Assembly (NCBI GenBank): GCA_007136145.1
Contig: SLHN01000066.1
Location: forward strand, 1 to 23,439
Reading direction: 5' to 3'
From: Thioalkalivibrio sp.
GTDB taxonomy: Bacteria; Pseudomonadota; Gammaproteobacteria; Ectothiorhodospirales; Ectothiorhodospiraceae
Length of the DNA stretch: 23,439 bases
A model generated the notes under the pieces. The model ran no database searches. It was not told the DNA's origin and saw nothing but the letters and a program-made list of their open reading frames with translations. Within the stretch, counting starts at the first letter, position 1, and each line of letters starts with the position of its first letter. Shown piece by piece: positions 13,894 to 22,881 of the stretch. The position numbers and the translations under genes were made by a program.

Positions 13894-15016
13894 GGACCCC
13901 GAGAGCCAGTGTCAGTTCACGTAGCCGCCGTTGCTGCATCTTCAGCCGGTATTCAAGTTCCTTGAACGAAGTTCTCAACTCGGTCCGCAGCCAGCGGTCA
14001 TTCATCACCGCCTTGCCGGCAAGAACCTTGCGCGCCTGAACCTCCTGCCACTGGCTGACCGTATCGCGGAGACGTTGGTACTCGCGTTCGAGAACCTCGC
14101 GCCACGTCTCGTGAGCCGTTCCCGCTTCCGCCATCCGCGACAACCGAAGCAATTCCATCTGCAGTCTTGCCCGCTGAATCTTGAAGTTCGGGGTGCGACG
14201 GCGGTCGTATGCGAGGCCGATCCAGGCAAACAGGTTGATCAACCACTTCGAGGGATCGTAATGCCACCAACGCACCCCGTTGCGGTAATCGGCCTGGAAC
14301 GCATGATGATAATTGTGATAACCCTCGCCCCAGGTGAGCAACGCAACGATGCCATTATCCACCGCCGTACTGTCCTCGCTGTAGGGGCGCCTGCCCCACA
14401 TGTGCGCGAGCGAGTTGATGAAAAACGTGAAATGGTGGCTGAGCACCAATCGCAACACACCTGCAAGCAGCAATATGCCGATCAGATCGCCGAACACGAA
14501 CCCCAACACCAGAGGCAGCCCTAGATTCGTTACCCAGACCAGAGTCCAGTAATGCCTGTGCTGCCAATTCACGATCGGATCCTTTTCCAGATCCCTGACC
14601 CGGGAGTAATCCGCCTGGGTCGTCGGCCACGCGCGCAGCATCCAGCCGATGTGCGCATGCCAGAAACCGCTCTTAATGGAATGCGGATCGCGGTCTACAT
14701 CATCGACGAAGCGATGATGTACCCGATGCCTGGCAGCCCAGTTGAGAATGCTGTTCTGCAAGGCCATGGCACCGAAGATCGCGAGCACCAGACGCACAGG
14801 CGCGCGGGCCTTGAAGGTCCTGTGCGCCCACAATCGGTGGTATCCGACCGTAATGCTCATCCCTCCGAGAACCAGAAGCACGGCGAAAAACAACCAGGCC
14901 CAGCCACTGTACCCCTGCGTCACGCCCCAGAATGGAACGAGGGTAATCGCAGCAGCGTTGGTCAGCGCGAAAAAAATCGCATTTTCCCATTCGACCGGGG
15001 GTTTGGATTCGGACAT
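13889..15016 (-). CDS. Acyl-CoA/acyl-lipid desaturase (delta-9 type)
   Basis: The 375-residue membrane di-iron desaturase inserts a double bond into saturated acyl chains. All three histidine boxes are present: HRLWAH (60-65), HRVHH (97-101) and HNYHH (234-238), plus the extra His in NSLAHMWG (201-208). Membrane helices lie near 13-31, 38-55, 74-92, 157-176 and 178-194. The last about 95 residues form a charged, probably coiled-coil extension (IQRARLQMELLRL... to the end) that goes beyond the catalytic core. The ATG at 15016 follows AGGAAC; upstream codons are not family-like. The TAG stop lies inside the tail of repeat copy C. It fits with the CFA-like enzyme in supplying unsaturated lipids, though the two are far apart. 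Confidence 0.94.
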   Translation of the reverse strand: MSESKPPVEWENAIFFALTNAAAITLVPFWGVTQGYSGWAWLFFAVLLVLGGMSITVGYHRLWAHRTFKARAPVRLVLAIFGAMALQNSILNWAARHRVHHRFVDDVDRDPHSIKSGFWHAHIGWMLRAWPTTQADYSRVRDLEKDPIVNWQHRHYWTLVWVTNLGLPLVLGFVFGDLIGILLLAGVLRLVLSHHFTFFINSLAHMWGRRPYSEDSTAVDNGIVALLTWGEGYHNYHHAFQADYRNGVRWWHYDPSKWLINLFAWIGLAYDRRRTPNFKIQRARLQMELLRLSRMAEAGTAHETWREVLEREYQRLRDTVSQWQEVQARKVLAGKAVMNDRWLRTELRTSFKELEYRLKMQQRRLRELTLALGVR

Positions 15017-15178
15017 GGATGTTCCTATGCGGATACGTTCACAACCCGGATCGCCGGGTTTCGTTGCCATCGTGCACAGTACTTCAGACCAGCCTGAACG
15101 CGAAAGATGCACACTTCGTCAGGTTTTTTTGTCAGTGGCAGACAGAATGACCCTTCGCCATTGCCACGCCGGGTCTGT

Positions 15179-17005
15179 TCAGGAATGCCAGGCACCCATC
15201 CCCACGCAGGACGGTTCTGGCGCCCAACGCGACCCCGGCCTATCCGGTCTCGGAGAATCCAGCGCCTGGATACGGATCTGCAAGCGGCGCCTGCCCTGCC
15301 ACCAGTTCGCCTCGGGCGTGAAAACCAGACGCACGGGCTCGCCGATCGGCACAGGGCAATCACTGCCTATCTGAAACCAGATCGCATCCAGCCGCTGCCC
15401 GCCATGATCCAGCGCCAGTCTCCAATGGCCGCCCTCTGCCCCGACCTCCCGTGCCGTGCGTACCGTGAATACCGACCGCAGCACGGGTTCCGGAAACTCG
15501 CGACCGTAGGGGCCAATGGCACCGAAACCGTCGAGCAACGGCCAGTCCAGATCTCCAGGCGCGACATCGGCATCGACCAGGATGCGCGGATGCAGTTCGA
15601 TCCCGTCGAGACGTCGCGCCACCTCCCTTTCAAATACAGATTGGAAGTACTCGACTCGATCCGCCCGAATGGTCAATCCGGCAGCGCCCGCGTGCCCACC
15701 ATATTTCAGAAACAGCCCCGGGTCAGCACGCTCCAGCGACTGCAGCACCTCGAGCATCGGCAATCCGTCGACGCTCCTGCAGGAACCACTGACAATTCCG
15801 GGGACACCCGGTTGCGCCGAGAGGCATACGGCGGGCCGCGCAAAGGCCTGCATCATCCGTGAAGCCACGATGCCATGAACTCCGGCATGCCCGTCGGTCA
15901 ACGGAACCACGAGTGCGGAATGCCCTGCCCGAACCTGCTGCTCCGCCGCCGCAAGCGCCTGTACGGTCAAACGCTTCTCGATTACCCGGCGCATTTCGTT
16001 GGTCTCGTTCAGTACCGCGACCCGGCACTGCGCGGTGGTGTCGTCGCCGGACAGGAGAAAATCCACGCCTGCCATCGCATCGTGCAGCCGGCCGGCCGCA
16101 TTCAGGCGCGGCCCGATCCCGAACGCGAGGTCCATTGCCGAAAGCGGTTTCAACGGGTCACCCAGGAGCGGCCGGAGTGCCCGCCAGCACGGATAGGCGC
16201 CGGCCTCGATCTGAGCAACGCCGGCACTGACCACGATGCGATTGTTGCGGCTGCGTGCCAGGGAAACGACGTCGGCGACCGTACCCGTCGCGACCCAGCC
16301 AAACAGCGCGCCGAGGCTCGGACTGGTGGCCGGCAGGTGACCGTTCTCGATCAGCCGCCGCCGGACCGCCCAGAGCACCAGCCAGGCGACCATCACGCCC
16401 GCAATCAACGGGTCTGAATAAGTGCCCCCCGGGCGCTGCGGATTCACGAATGCGAGCGCCGCCTCCGGCCCACCGTCGGACGGAATACCATGGTGATCCG
16501 TCACCACCACATCAATACCCGCCTCCGCCAGGCGGGCAATTCGCGCACCGTCCGACGAACCGATATCGGCGGTGATCACCAGGCTCGGCCGGGGCTGTGC
16601 CGCGAGGATCCGGTCGCACACGGAATCCGACAAACCGTAGCCCTCGCTCAGTTTCAGCCCGATGTAATGCTGAATACGGTCGGCGGGATGCCCGAAATGA
16701 TCAGTCAGCGCACGCGTCAGTACCGCGCTGGCGTTCACGCCGTCGGAGTCCGCGTCGGTGGCGAGCGCGATCACCTCCACTCCCACCAACGCACGGACAA
16801 TCCTGTCGGTCGCCGCCTCGATGTCCGGCAGACCGTCCGGAGGGTCCAGCGAGCGCGGCGAGAGATCGAGCAACCAGTCCGGGGACACTCCAGCCCGACT
16901 CGCACGATGGGCGAGAACACGGGCTACCACCGGGTGCAGCCCCAGGTTCAGCGCCTGACTCAGGGTGTCGGGGTCACAGGTCCGTAGTTCGATGATGGGC
17001 TTCAT
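15179..17005 (-). CDS. RecJ-like DHH-family single-strand exonuclease
   Basis: The 608-residue protein aligns with RecJ, the 5'-3' single-strand-DNA exonuclease of recombination and repair, along its whole length. Motif I is LATDADSDG (81-89, where E. coli has DFDADG), motif II TADIGSSD (145-152, DIG for DNG), motif III VTDHHGIP (168-175), then GPRLNAAGRL, a later GHAGVHGIVASR and GGHAGAAGL (DHHA1). The C-terminal OB-type part (FPEPVLRSVFTV... LQIRIQAL) is present. The sequence is more divergent than typical gammaproteobacterial RecJ, so this could be a second, paralogous copy; the rest of the genome would decide. The ATG at 17005 has AGGA about ten bases upstream. It is a single gene, with an upstream terminator isolating it from the symporter. 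Confidence 0.9.
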   Translation of the reverse strand: MKPIIELRTCDPDTLSQALNLGLHPVVARVLAHRASRAGVSPDWLLDLSPRSLDPPDGLPDIEAATDRIVRALVGVEVIALATDADSDGVNASAVLTRALTDHFGHPADRIQHYIGLKLSEGYGLSDSVCDRILAAQPRPSLVITADIGSSDGARIARLAEAGIDVVVTDHHGIPSDGGPEAALAFVNPQRPGGTYSDPLIAGVMVAWLVLWAVRRRLIENGHLPATSPSLGALFGWVATGTVADVVSLARSRNNRIVVSAGVAQIEAGAYPCWRALRPLLGDPLKPLSAMDLAFGIGPRLNAAGRLHDAMAGVDFLLSGDDTTAQCRVAVLNETNEMRRVIEKRLTVQALAAAEQQVRAGHSALVVPLTDGHAGVHGIVASRMMQAFARPAVCLSAQPGVPGIVSGSCRSVDGLPMLEVLQSLERADPGLFLKYGGHAGAAGLTIRADRVEYFQSVFEREVARRLDGIELHPRILVDADVAPGDLDWPLLDGFGAIGPYGREFPEPVLRSVFTVRTAREVGAEGGHWRLALDHGGQRLDAIWFQIGSDCPVPIGEPVRLVFTPEANWWQGRRRLQIRIQALDSPRPDRPGSRWAPEPSCVGMGAWHS

Positions 17006-17071
17006 CCGGTGATCCTACCGGACACGACCGGTTGGGACACCACCGGAAAGCTTTCTCCAACGCTGGACCCG

Positions 17072-17103
17072 AAAAAAAGGGCCGGACCCTCTCGGGCCCG
17101 CCC
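17072..17103 (-). terminator. Rho-independent terminator of the symporter gene
   Basis: On the minus strand GGGCGGGCCC, loop GAGA, GGGTCCGGCCC and seven Ts form a stem of about ten pairs with one bulged base. It lies 23 bp after the symporter stop and before recJ-like. Confidence 0.85.
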
Positions 17104-17126
17104 CGGGAAATGGTCGCACGCGGAAG

Positions 17127-18533
17127 TCAGGGTGCGTCGGGTGGCCCCTGCTCCTCCGCTTTCCTGCGCGCGGCCTCTTCTTCACGCTGCTCCTTCATGT
17201 AACTCACTTTCTCCTTCACCAGAACTCCGGCAAGCAGGAGCAGGGCAATCAGGTTGGGCGCGGCCATCAGTCCGTTCAGGGTGTCGGATATGTCCCAGAT
17301 CGTGGTCAGACCGCCGATGGCGCCGAGGAACAGAAAGCCGATGAAGATCAACCGGTATGGGGTCACGACCTTCGGGCCGAAGGCGTATTCCCAGCTCTTC
17401 TCACCGTAGAAGTTCCAGGTAAGCATGGTGCTGTAGGAAAAGAGCACGATCGAAATCAAGACGATCCAGCCGCCGATACCGGGCAGACCGCTCGAGAAGG
17501 CACTGCTGGTGAGTTCAGCCCCGGTCTGACCGGTCTGGATCACGCCCGTGACCAGGATCACCAACGCCGTCATGGTGCAGACGACGAGGGTATCGATGAA
17601 AACCTCCCACATACCCCAAAGGCCCTGCGCGTAGGGCTTGTTCTGGGCCTGCGCATGAACGATCGACGCCGACCCCAACCCCGCCTCGTTCGAGAAGATA
17701 CCGCGCGCGATCCCGTAGCGGATCGCCATTGCCATGGTCGCTCCAGCGAAGCCGCCGATCGCGGAAGTGGTGGTGAAAGCACCAGCGAAGATCTGAGCGA
17801 ACGCAGCGGGTATCTGATCGTAGAAACTGACGAGGACACCGATCGCACCGATCACGTAGATCAGGGCCATCGTTGGCACGATGCGCGCAGCGGTAATCGC
17901 GATCCTCTTGATACCCCCCAGAGTCACCAGTCCCACCAGCGCCATTACCACGAGTCCGGTCACCCAGTTCGGAACCCCCATTCCGGACTCCAGCGCATGA
18001 GCCATGGTGTTGGCCTGCACCATATTGCCGATCCCGAACGCGGCCAGGCCAGCCAGGAAAGCATAAAGCAATGCCAGCCATTTCCAGCGCTTGCCCAGTC
18101 CATGTTCGATATAGTGGAAAACGCCGCCCGAAACCTTGCCATCGGCATCCACCTGCCGGTACTTCACACCCAGGGTGGCCTCGGCCAGCTTGGTTGCCAT
18201 ACCGACGAGGGCCACCATCCACATCCAGAAAATTGCTCCAGGGCCACCGAGAGCGATTGCCGTTGCAACCCCGGCGATATTGCCCACGCCAATGGTCGCG
18301 GCCATGGCCGAAGTCACGGCCTGAAACGGTGAGATCGCTCCCTTGTGGGTTTGCCGCCGACTCCGGAACAGCGTCGCGAAAGTCCGCTGCCACGCGAAAC
18401 GCAGATGTGTGAACTGAAAGAAGCCCAGGCGGACAGTCAAATACAGACCCGTGCCCACCAGCAGAATCATGAAGGGCGGCCCCCAGACGATGCCGTTGAG
18501 CCAATCGTTGAACACCAAGAGTCCGTGGATCAT
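17127..18533 (-). CDS. Sodium:alanine/glycine symporter (AGCS family)
   Basis: The 468-residue polytopic protein imports a small amino acid, typically alanine or glycine, with Na+ across the inner membrane. AGCS marks are visible: HKGAISPFQAVTSAMAATIG (about 63-82), GNIAGVATAIALGGPGAIFW (about 84-103), and FSNEAGLGSASIVHA with neighbouring IARG in the middle. About eleven hydrophobic segments are present, and the C-terminus is a charged tail (KEQREEEAARRKAEE). The ATG at 18533 has AGGGGGAA six bases upstream; a GTG at 18560 is the longer alternative. It is monocistronic with its own terminator. The exact substrate is not shown by the sequence. Confidence 0.95.
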   Translation of the reverse strand: MIHGLLVFNDWLNGIVWGPPFMILLVGTGLYLTVRLGFFQFTHLRFAWQRTFATLFRSRRQTHKGAISPFQAVTSAMAATIGVGNIAGVATAIALGGPGAIFWMWMVALVGMATKLAEATLGVKYRQVDADGKVSGGVFHYIEHGLGKRWKWLALLYAFLAGLAAFGIGNMVQANTMAHALESGMGVPNWVTGLVVMALVGLVTLGGIKRIAITAARIVPTMALIYVIGAIGVLVSFYDQIPAAFAQIFAGAFTTTSAIGGFAGATMAMAIRYGIARGIFSNEAGLGSASIVHAQAQNKPYAQGLWGMWEVFIDTLVVCTMTALVILVTGVIQTGQTGAELTSSAFSSGLPGIGGWIVLISIVLFSYSTMLTWNFYGEKSWEYAFGPKVVTPYRLIFIGFLFLGAIGGLTTIWDISDTLNGLMAAPNLIALLLLAGVLVKEKVSYMKEQREEEAARRKAEEQGPPDAP

Positions 18534-18608
18534 GACTTCCCCCTTGTCGATCTGGTTCACGGTTTGATGGCCAACCCGGTCAACGGCGCGGCCCCTGTTC
18601 AGAAAACT

Positions 18609-18637
18609 GGTTTACGCTCAAAGCTACAAAACTTCAA
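18609..18637 (-). promoter_or_regulatory. Weak candidate promoter of the symporter gene
   Basis: On the minus strand, -35 TTGAAG (18632-18637), a 17-bp spacer and TAAACC (18609-18614). The -35 is good and the -10 poor. Confidence 0.3.
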
Positions 18638-18697
18638 GTACGACGGATGGACTTTGGTTCCGAAAAGCTCCAGCAGCGAACCGAAGCAGCATTGGTC

Positions 18698-18811
18698 GTT
18701 TACGTGAAAGAATCCGCGTAGGGTGCCGTGAGGCGCAGCCGAACCGCACCGAACACACGCGGGCTCTGGCCCCGGGTCGCGATGGCTTCATTCGGTGCGC
18801 CCATTGACACA
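18698..18811 (-). repeat. Dispersed palindromic repeat, copy D (inverted, decayed)
   Basis: This is the reverse complement of the family. ACGTGAAAGAATCCGCG and the following GTAGGGTGCCG (18718) match the complement of the 3' end of copy A almost base for base. The other end (CCATTGACAC, to 18810) has lost the closing GTAGGG, and the centre is diverged. Confidence 0.75.
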
Positions 18812-18891
18812 CAACGCCTGCACTTTGCATTTTTCGGGGTGGCAGGCATGACCTTGAAAGTGAGCGACATCCCACGCCGCCCTTTCCAGTA

Positions 18892-18919
18892 TTGAAACAG
18901 GCCGGGATTCGGCTATGCT
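18892..18919 (+). promoter_or_regulatory. Sigma-70-like promoter of the propeller-membrane operon
   Basis: TTGAAA (18892-18897), a 16-bp spacer and TATGCT (18914-18919). The same TTG could be read as a start codon, but as a -35 it is better placed, 45 bp before the ATG at 18964. Confidence 0.55.
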
Positions 18920-18963
18920 TTCTGGTGCGTGTAAGCAAAGATCTCCGCGACCGGATCCCATCG

Positions 18964-20922
18964 ATGAACGCGCCCGGATACTCGGGAATCACCCCTCAGG
19001 ACGGACAGCCCTGGCGTTCCGGACGAGCCGGGAATCACGTCAAGAACCAGTGGGGGCCTTGCTGGACGCGTGGAACCAGCACACTGGTGCTCGCATTCCT
19101 GCTGTTTGCCGCTGCCGGACTACCCGGCCGCGCCGTGACCGCGGACATCGTGCAACTATTGAGCGCCGCGGACGGCTGCCTCGTGGTCCTCACGCGGAAA
19201 CAGGGTCTCTATCGGGAATGCCCCGGAGCCATGCGCCCACGCTGGAGTGCCGACTTGCCCGAGTGGCCCACGGGCGGCGCTGTAACGGCGTCCGGCCGGC
19301 TATGGCTGGCGACACGGGAGGGTCTGCTGCGCAACGACGGCGCCAACGACTGGGTCCCCGTCACGTCATCATCCGCCGCCTGGGTACGCTGCACGGGTCC
19401 GGATTGCGCAGTCAAGCACTGGGGCCGAGGGCTGTATCGTGTTGTAAACGGTGAGGCCGCGCATCCGCTCAGCATGGCGGGCCATCCGCCGATCCCGGTC
19501 CAGGATGCACTCCCAAGGCCCGACGGCACACTGCTCGCCGCAAGCTTCGGGGCAGGCATCCACCGGCTCGGGTCGAATGCCGAGCATTGGGAGCCGCTGA
19601 ACGACGGGCTCACCAACCGGTATGTGCTGGCACTGGCTGGCAGCACGGAGGGTACACTCTACGCAGCCACTCTCGGAGGCGGCCTGTACCGACTGCCCGC
19701 GGGCGCCACGAACTGGAATCGACTGCAAACGCTTCCGGCCACCGACATCACCGCGGTCGCCATCGATGCCGACGGGCGTATCCTGCTGGGCACTCGCCGC
19801 CAGGGCCTGTGGTGGTCAACGGACGCGGGGGCAAGCTGGTCGGGGGATTCCTCGGTCCACGGGACCATCGTCTCCGTGGCCCTGGGACCAGAGCACCTCG
19901 CCTGGGCGGCTGACGATTCCGGCGACCTGTACCGTCTTGGGAACGGACAGTGGGCCGCGATCCCGTTCCGTGACGGATTCGCCACCCGCGCACTCGCCCT
20001 GCATGGCACCCGTACGATGGTGGCATTGCAGGGCCGGACCCTTTATCGCGCCGAAGTCCCTCCCGGCAACTGGGAAGCCGTCGCTTCCCCGATCGAACTC
20101 GCGGACACAAGGGTATCGCTGGCCTTCGACGCGGCCGGAACGCTGTATCTGGGAGCCTGGGACCAGGGCCTGCACGCATCGACCGACGGTGGAAAAAGCT
20201 GGCACGATGCCTCCAACGGACTCCCCGGCATGCCCGGGGCCGGCGTCCGTGCACTGGGCGCTACCGCGGACGGCACGCTACTGGCCGTAGCCAATGACCA
20301 CGGTCATTCCGCGCTGACCGCCCCCCGGGGAACTTACGACAGCGCGGACTTCCGCCGCGCCGACTATGGTGTTTATCGTCAAACCGGGCACGGCTGGGAA
20401 CCGTTGTTCACTCTCGGTGACACTCCCGGCGCGGAGGCAATCAACGGGCTGGGACTCCTTCCCGGCAACCGACTCCTTGCCTGGGGCCGCAACGGGATCG
20501 GCGTTGGTTCCGTGGACGGCAGCGAGTGGCAGGTGTACCCACTCAGGGATCTGTCCGACGTGGCACCACAGCTCGCGACTGACGGCAGTCTCTGGGTGGA
20601 GCAGGTTTCGCTGGCACGTCGCGCCTACCGTGTTCTGCCACCCCAGGCTTCGCACTGGACCAGTGCCGAACGTCGGCCAGATGATCGATTTCACGGTTTC
20701 CTCCCGATCGGTTCGAACCAATGGCTCGCGTTGACACCCGGCGGGGCGATCGCGCGGCTGCGGGAAACGACCGACGGACTAGCGCTGCTGTCGTTGCATC
20801 AGGCGCCACTCCCTTTGGAGCGGTTCACGACCGACGGCACGAAACAGGTGATCGCTGGTGCAAGGGACAGCATATTCCGGTCCACCGACGGAGGCCTCAC
20901 ATGGACCGATATCACTCCCTGA
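18964..20922 (+). CDS. Exported beta-propeller protein with Asp-box repeats
   Basis: The 652-residue protein has an N-terminal cytoplasmic part (1-37), one hydrophobic segment (about 38-56, possibly an uncleaved anchor or a signal peptide cut after AVTA at 60), and then a long run of beta-strand repeats. Sialidase-type Asp boxes (S-T-D-x-G-x-S/T-W) appear near residues 285, 405 and 640, and between them are further repeats with G-x-L-Y-R and G-T-L-Y/L-A-A motifs, as in Ycf48-like or two-component-sensor-type propellers. It should be periplasmic and bind a protein or glycan; catalytic sialidase residues are not evident. It is followed 7 nt later by a membrane protein, so they likely form one unit. 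I do not recognise a named gene. Confidence 0.85.
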   Translation: MNAPGYSGITPQDGQPWRSGRAGNHVKNQWGPCWTRGTSTLVLAFLLFAAAGLPGRAVTADIVQLLSAADGCLVVLTRKQGLYRECPGAMRPRWSADLPEWPTGGAVTASGRLWLATREGLLRNDGANDWVPVTSSSAAWVRCTGPDCAVKHWGRGLYRVVNGEAAHPLSMAGHPPIPVQDALPRPDGTLLAASFGAGIHRLGSNAEHWEPLNDGLTNRYVLALAGSTEGTLYAATLGGGLYRLPAGATNWNRLQTLPATDITAVAIDADGRILLGTRRQGLWWSTDAGASWSGDSSVHGTIVSVALGPEHLAWAADDSGDLYRLGNGQWAAIPFRDGFATRALALHGTRTMVALQGRTLYRAEVPPGNWEAVASPIELADTRVSLAFDAAGTLYLGAWDQGLHASTDGGKSWHDASNGLPGMPGAGVRALGATADGTLLAVANDHGHSALTAPRGTYDSADFRRADYGVYRQTGHGWEPLFTLGDTPGAEAINGLGLLPGNRLLAWGRNGIGVGSVDGSEWQVYPLRDLSDVAPQLATDGSLWVEQVSLARRAYRVLPPQASHWTSAERRPDDRFHGFLPIGSNQWLALTPGGAIARLRETTDGLALLSLHQAPLPLERFTTDGTKQVIAGARDSIFRSTDGGLTWTDITP

Positions 20923-20929
20923 TACTCCG

Positions 20930-22267
20930 ATGAAAAGCCTGCTGCCACGCCTGTCGATCCCGGTGGTGATCCTGGCCATATTGTTCGCCTGGTGGTACCC
21001 AACCCCCGTGTTGGTCGGCATCGAGGCGACAAATTGGGCCGAACGTCATGAACGCGACCACGCACCGGTCGATACGCGTTTCGGCGCCATGGCCATCGCA
21101 CGGGATTTCCTGCAGAGGCAGAGGGCGGCAACCTCGCTCCCCGTCTACATCGACGAGCGCAGCCGTGAAGGGATGATCGAGGCGCGAATCGACGAGCATC
21201 GGCATTCCTGGACCGCTGTACTCGAAGCCCTTGAACAAGCCGACAGGGTGTTTCTGGAGCCCGCGGACTGGATACCCGACGCGCCGCGCCAGATTGCATC
21301 CGCGCCGATATACCTTCTGCTACGCGACCCTCCCGAGGTCCATTTCCTCACCCTGACACGATGGCCGCCCTGGGATTACACCCGTGTCGGGGTTCCTTCG
21401 AATCAACATTACCCATTCCGGGACCGGTGGCCATACCTGGTGCTCGCGTTCCTGGCGGTGCTGTCGTGGAGAACACTGAGCCGGAAACCTGCAACCCGCA
21501 CCGCAAAGGCGGCGGACAGCACCACGGGCGCGGTCCTCGTCTTTACACTGATGATGCTGGTAACCGGCGTCATGCTGCTGCTCCTGCCTCATGTCTATGG
21601 CATCTGGGAGGGCGACATGGGATTGCCAATGGCGTCCAGCATGATCGGCCTGTTGCTGGCGCTCACCGGCCTGATCACCAGCGCCATGTTCGCCGGCCAG
21701 TACCGCCAACTGCAGCGACTCCTGCAGGGCGATGGCCGGATTGCACACTGGATTTACACCCCGGAGGAATGGCGCGACTTCGTGCACGCTGAATACGGTG
21801 AACGCCGGCAATCGGCGCGCGCGACGCTGTGGATGATCGGAATCATGATGCTGCTGGTTGGGGGTGCGTTCATGCTCTTCGTTGATCTGGAAGATGCGCT
21901 GGTGGTAGCCGCGGGTCTTGCCGGTGTGTTCGTGCTGGTGGCTCTGGCTGCCATCCTGGCACCCCGGCTCTCCCGCCGACGCCTGCTGCGGGGACCGTTC
22001 GAGGCGCACATCGGCAAGGATCTTCTGTACCTTGGCGGACAGACCCACTTCTGGCGCGCATGGACCGCCCGGCTCGAGTCAGTGCGTTACATCGACCAGC
22101 CGCGACCGCTGCTGGAACTCGCCTACTCCCAGCTGCAGGTTTCGGATCCGAAGACACTCGCCACCCATCGCGCATGGATGCATCTGCGTATCCCGGTGCC
22201 TGCCGGGCACGAGGCCGAGGCACGCGGGCTCGTGAAGCAACTCAAGCCATCCCGGGAACGGCATTGA
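20930..22267 (+). CDS. Six-TM membrane protein of unknown function, partner of the propeller gene
   Basis: The 445-residue protein has one N-terminal helix (about 7-25), a soluble, presumably periplasmic region (about 26-165), five further helices near 168-182, 200-222, 235-258, 300-322 and 325-347, and a soluble C-terminal tail (about 350-445). A charged segment (about 260-298) lies between helices four and five. The gene begins at the ATG at 20930, 7 nt after the propeller stop, so co-translation is likely. No transporter, protease or enzyme motif stands out. A complex with the propeller protein at the inner membrane is inferred from gene order. No clear terminator follows before the convergent small gene. 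Confidence 0.85.
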   Translation: MKSLLPRLSIPVVILAILFAWWYPTPVLVGIEATNWAERHERDHAPVDTRFGAMAIARDFLQRQRAATSLPVYIDERSREGMIEARIDEHRHSWTAVLEALEQADRVFLEPADWIPDAPRQIASAPIYLLLRDPPEVHFLTLTRWPPWDYTRVGVPSNQHYPFRDRWPYLVLAFLAVLSWRTLSRKPATRTAKAADSTTGAVLVFTLMMLVTGVMLLLLPHVYGIWEGDMGLPMASSMIGLLLALTGLITSAMFAGQYRQLQRLLQGDGRIAHWIYTPEEWRDFVHAEYGERRQSARATLWMIGIMMLLVGGAFMLFVDLEDALVVAAGLAGVFVLVALAAILAPRLSRRRLLRGPFEAHIGKDLLYLGGQTHFWRAWTARLESVRYIDQPRPLLELAYSQLQVSDPKTLATHRAWMHLRIPVPAGHEAEARGLVKQLKPSRERH

Positions 22268-22332
22268 AACGGGTACCGACAGGCTCCCATGAGTTCATTG
22301 ACCAAGCCGACGCGGGGAGCGGCCAGAACCCT

Positions 22333-22572
22333 TCACCTGCGCAATTCGTCGTCCCGGTAATGCATGTCGAGCCAGCAACGTGGCAATGGTTCGCCCGATG
22401 GGAACGCTACGTTGGCCTTGGCGAAGGGTTCAGGTTCAGGAAGATCCTCGCCCCAATTGTAACGACCCTGGAAATGCGTTGCCGATGGATCAAACAGCTC
22501 GCCCGTATCCAGAACCTCAACCAGGTGGCCGTTGCTGATGTCCTTGAGAAACATGCCTGGCCTCCATCGCAT
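22333..22572 (-). CDS. Small conserved protein (79 aa)
   Basis: The 79-residue soluble protein resembles a small family in gammaproteobacteria, sometimes mislabelled acetyltransferase, with the marks MRWRPGMFLKDISNG at the start, VEVLDTGELFDP in the middle and FPSGEPLPRCWLDMHYRDDE at the end. It has no GNAT motif and no known activity. The ATG at 22572 has AGGGAA five bases upstream. It lies 70 nt after the rubredoxin gene on the same strand, so they may be co-transcribed. My family recognition is from memory and moderate. Confidence 0.8.
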   Translation of the reverse strand: MRWRPGMFLKDISNGHLVEVLDTGELFDPSATHFQGRYNWGEDLPEPEPFAKANVAFPSGEPLPRCWLDMHYRDDELRR

Positions 22573-22642
22573 CTTGTTCCCTGGAGTATGGACGCACCTA
22601 CTCCGATTGCAAGGTCATCTCTGCCTCGACACGGCTCGTTGG

Positions 22643-22810
22643 TCAATCGAACCCGATCGGTGTGAAGTCTGCCTTTGTGGCACCGCACTCGGGACAGACC
22701 CAGTCCTCCGGAATGTCTTCCCACCGGGTTCCCGGTGGGATCCCCTCATCCGGAAGCCCTTCGGCTTCATCGTAGAGAAAACCACAGGTGTTGCACTCGT
22801 AGGCACTCAT
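22643..22810 (-). CDS. Rubredoxin
   Basis: The 55-residue protein is a classic rubredoxin, a small one-iron electron carrier. Two CxxC knuckles are present, Cys6-Cys9 ([12 protein letters not shown]) and Cys39-Cys42 ([11 protein letters not shown]), with the usual [12 protein letters not shown] between them. It starts at ATG 22810, after GGAGAGG. It is shorter than a usual ORF cut-off, so it is easily missed. The redox partner is unknown; the unrecognised gene upstream (about 71 nt away) and the 79-aa gene downstream are on the same strand. Confidence 0.96.
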   Translation of the reverse strand: MSAYECNTCGFLYDEAEGLPDEGIPPGTRWEDIPEDWVCPECGATKADFTPIGFD

Positions 22811-22881
22811 TCAGCCTCTCCCCGCCGCGATGTGGCCGGTCCCAGTCGCACGGCAACGGCACCGGTGTAACACACGATACA

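Larger units (their letters stand above)
18534..18963. other. 430-bp divergent intergenic region with repeat copy D
   Basis: The region separates the leftward symporter from the rightward propeller gene. It contains a weak leftward promoter (18609-18637), the inverted repeat copy D (18698-18811), and the rightward promoter (18892-18919). No gene is supported. Confidence 0.7.

Noticed and set aside
18892..18963. TTG start giving 24 more residues to the propeller protein
   Set aside because: TTGAAA is better explained as a -35 box paired with TATGCT; there is no Shine-Dalgarno before it.
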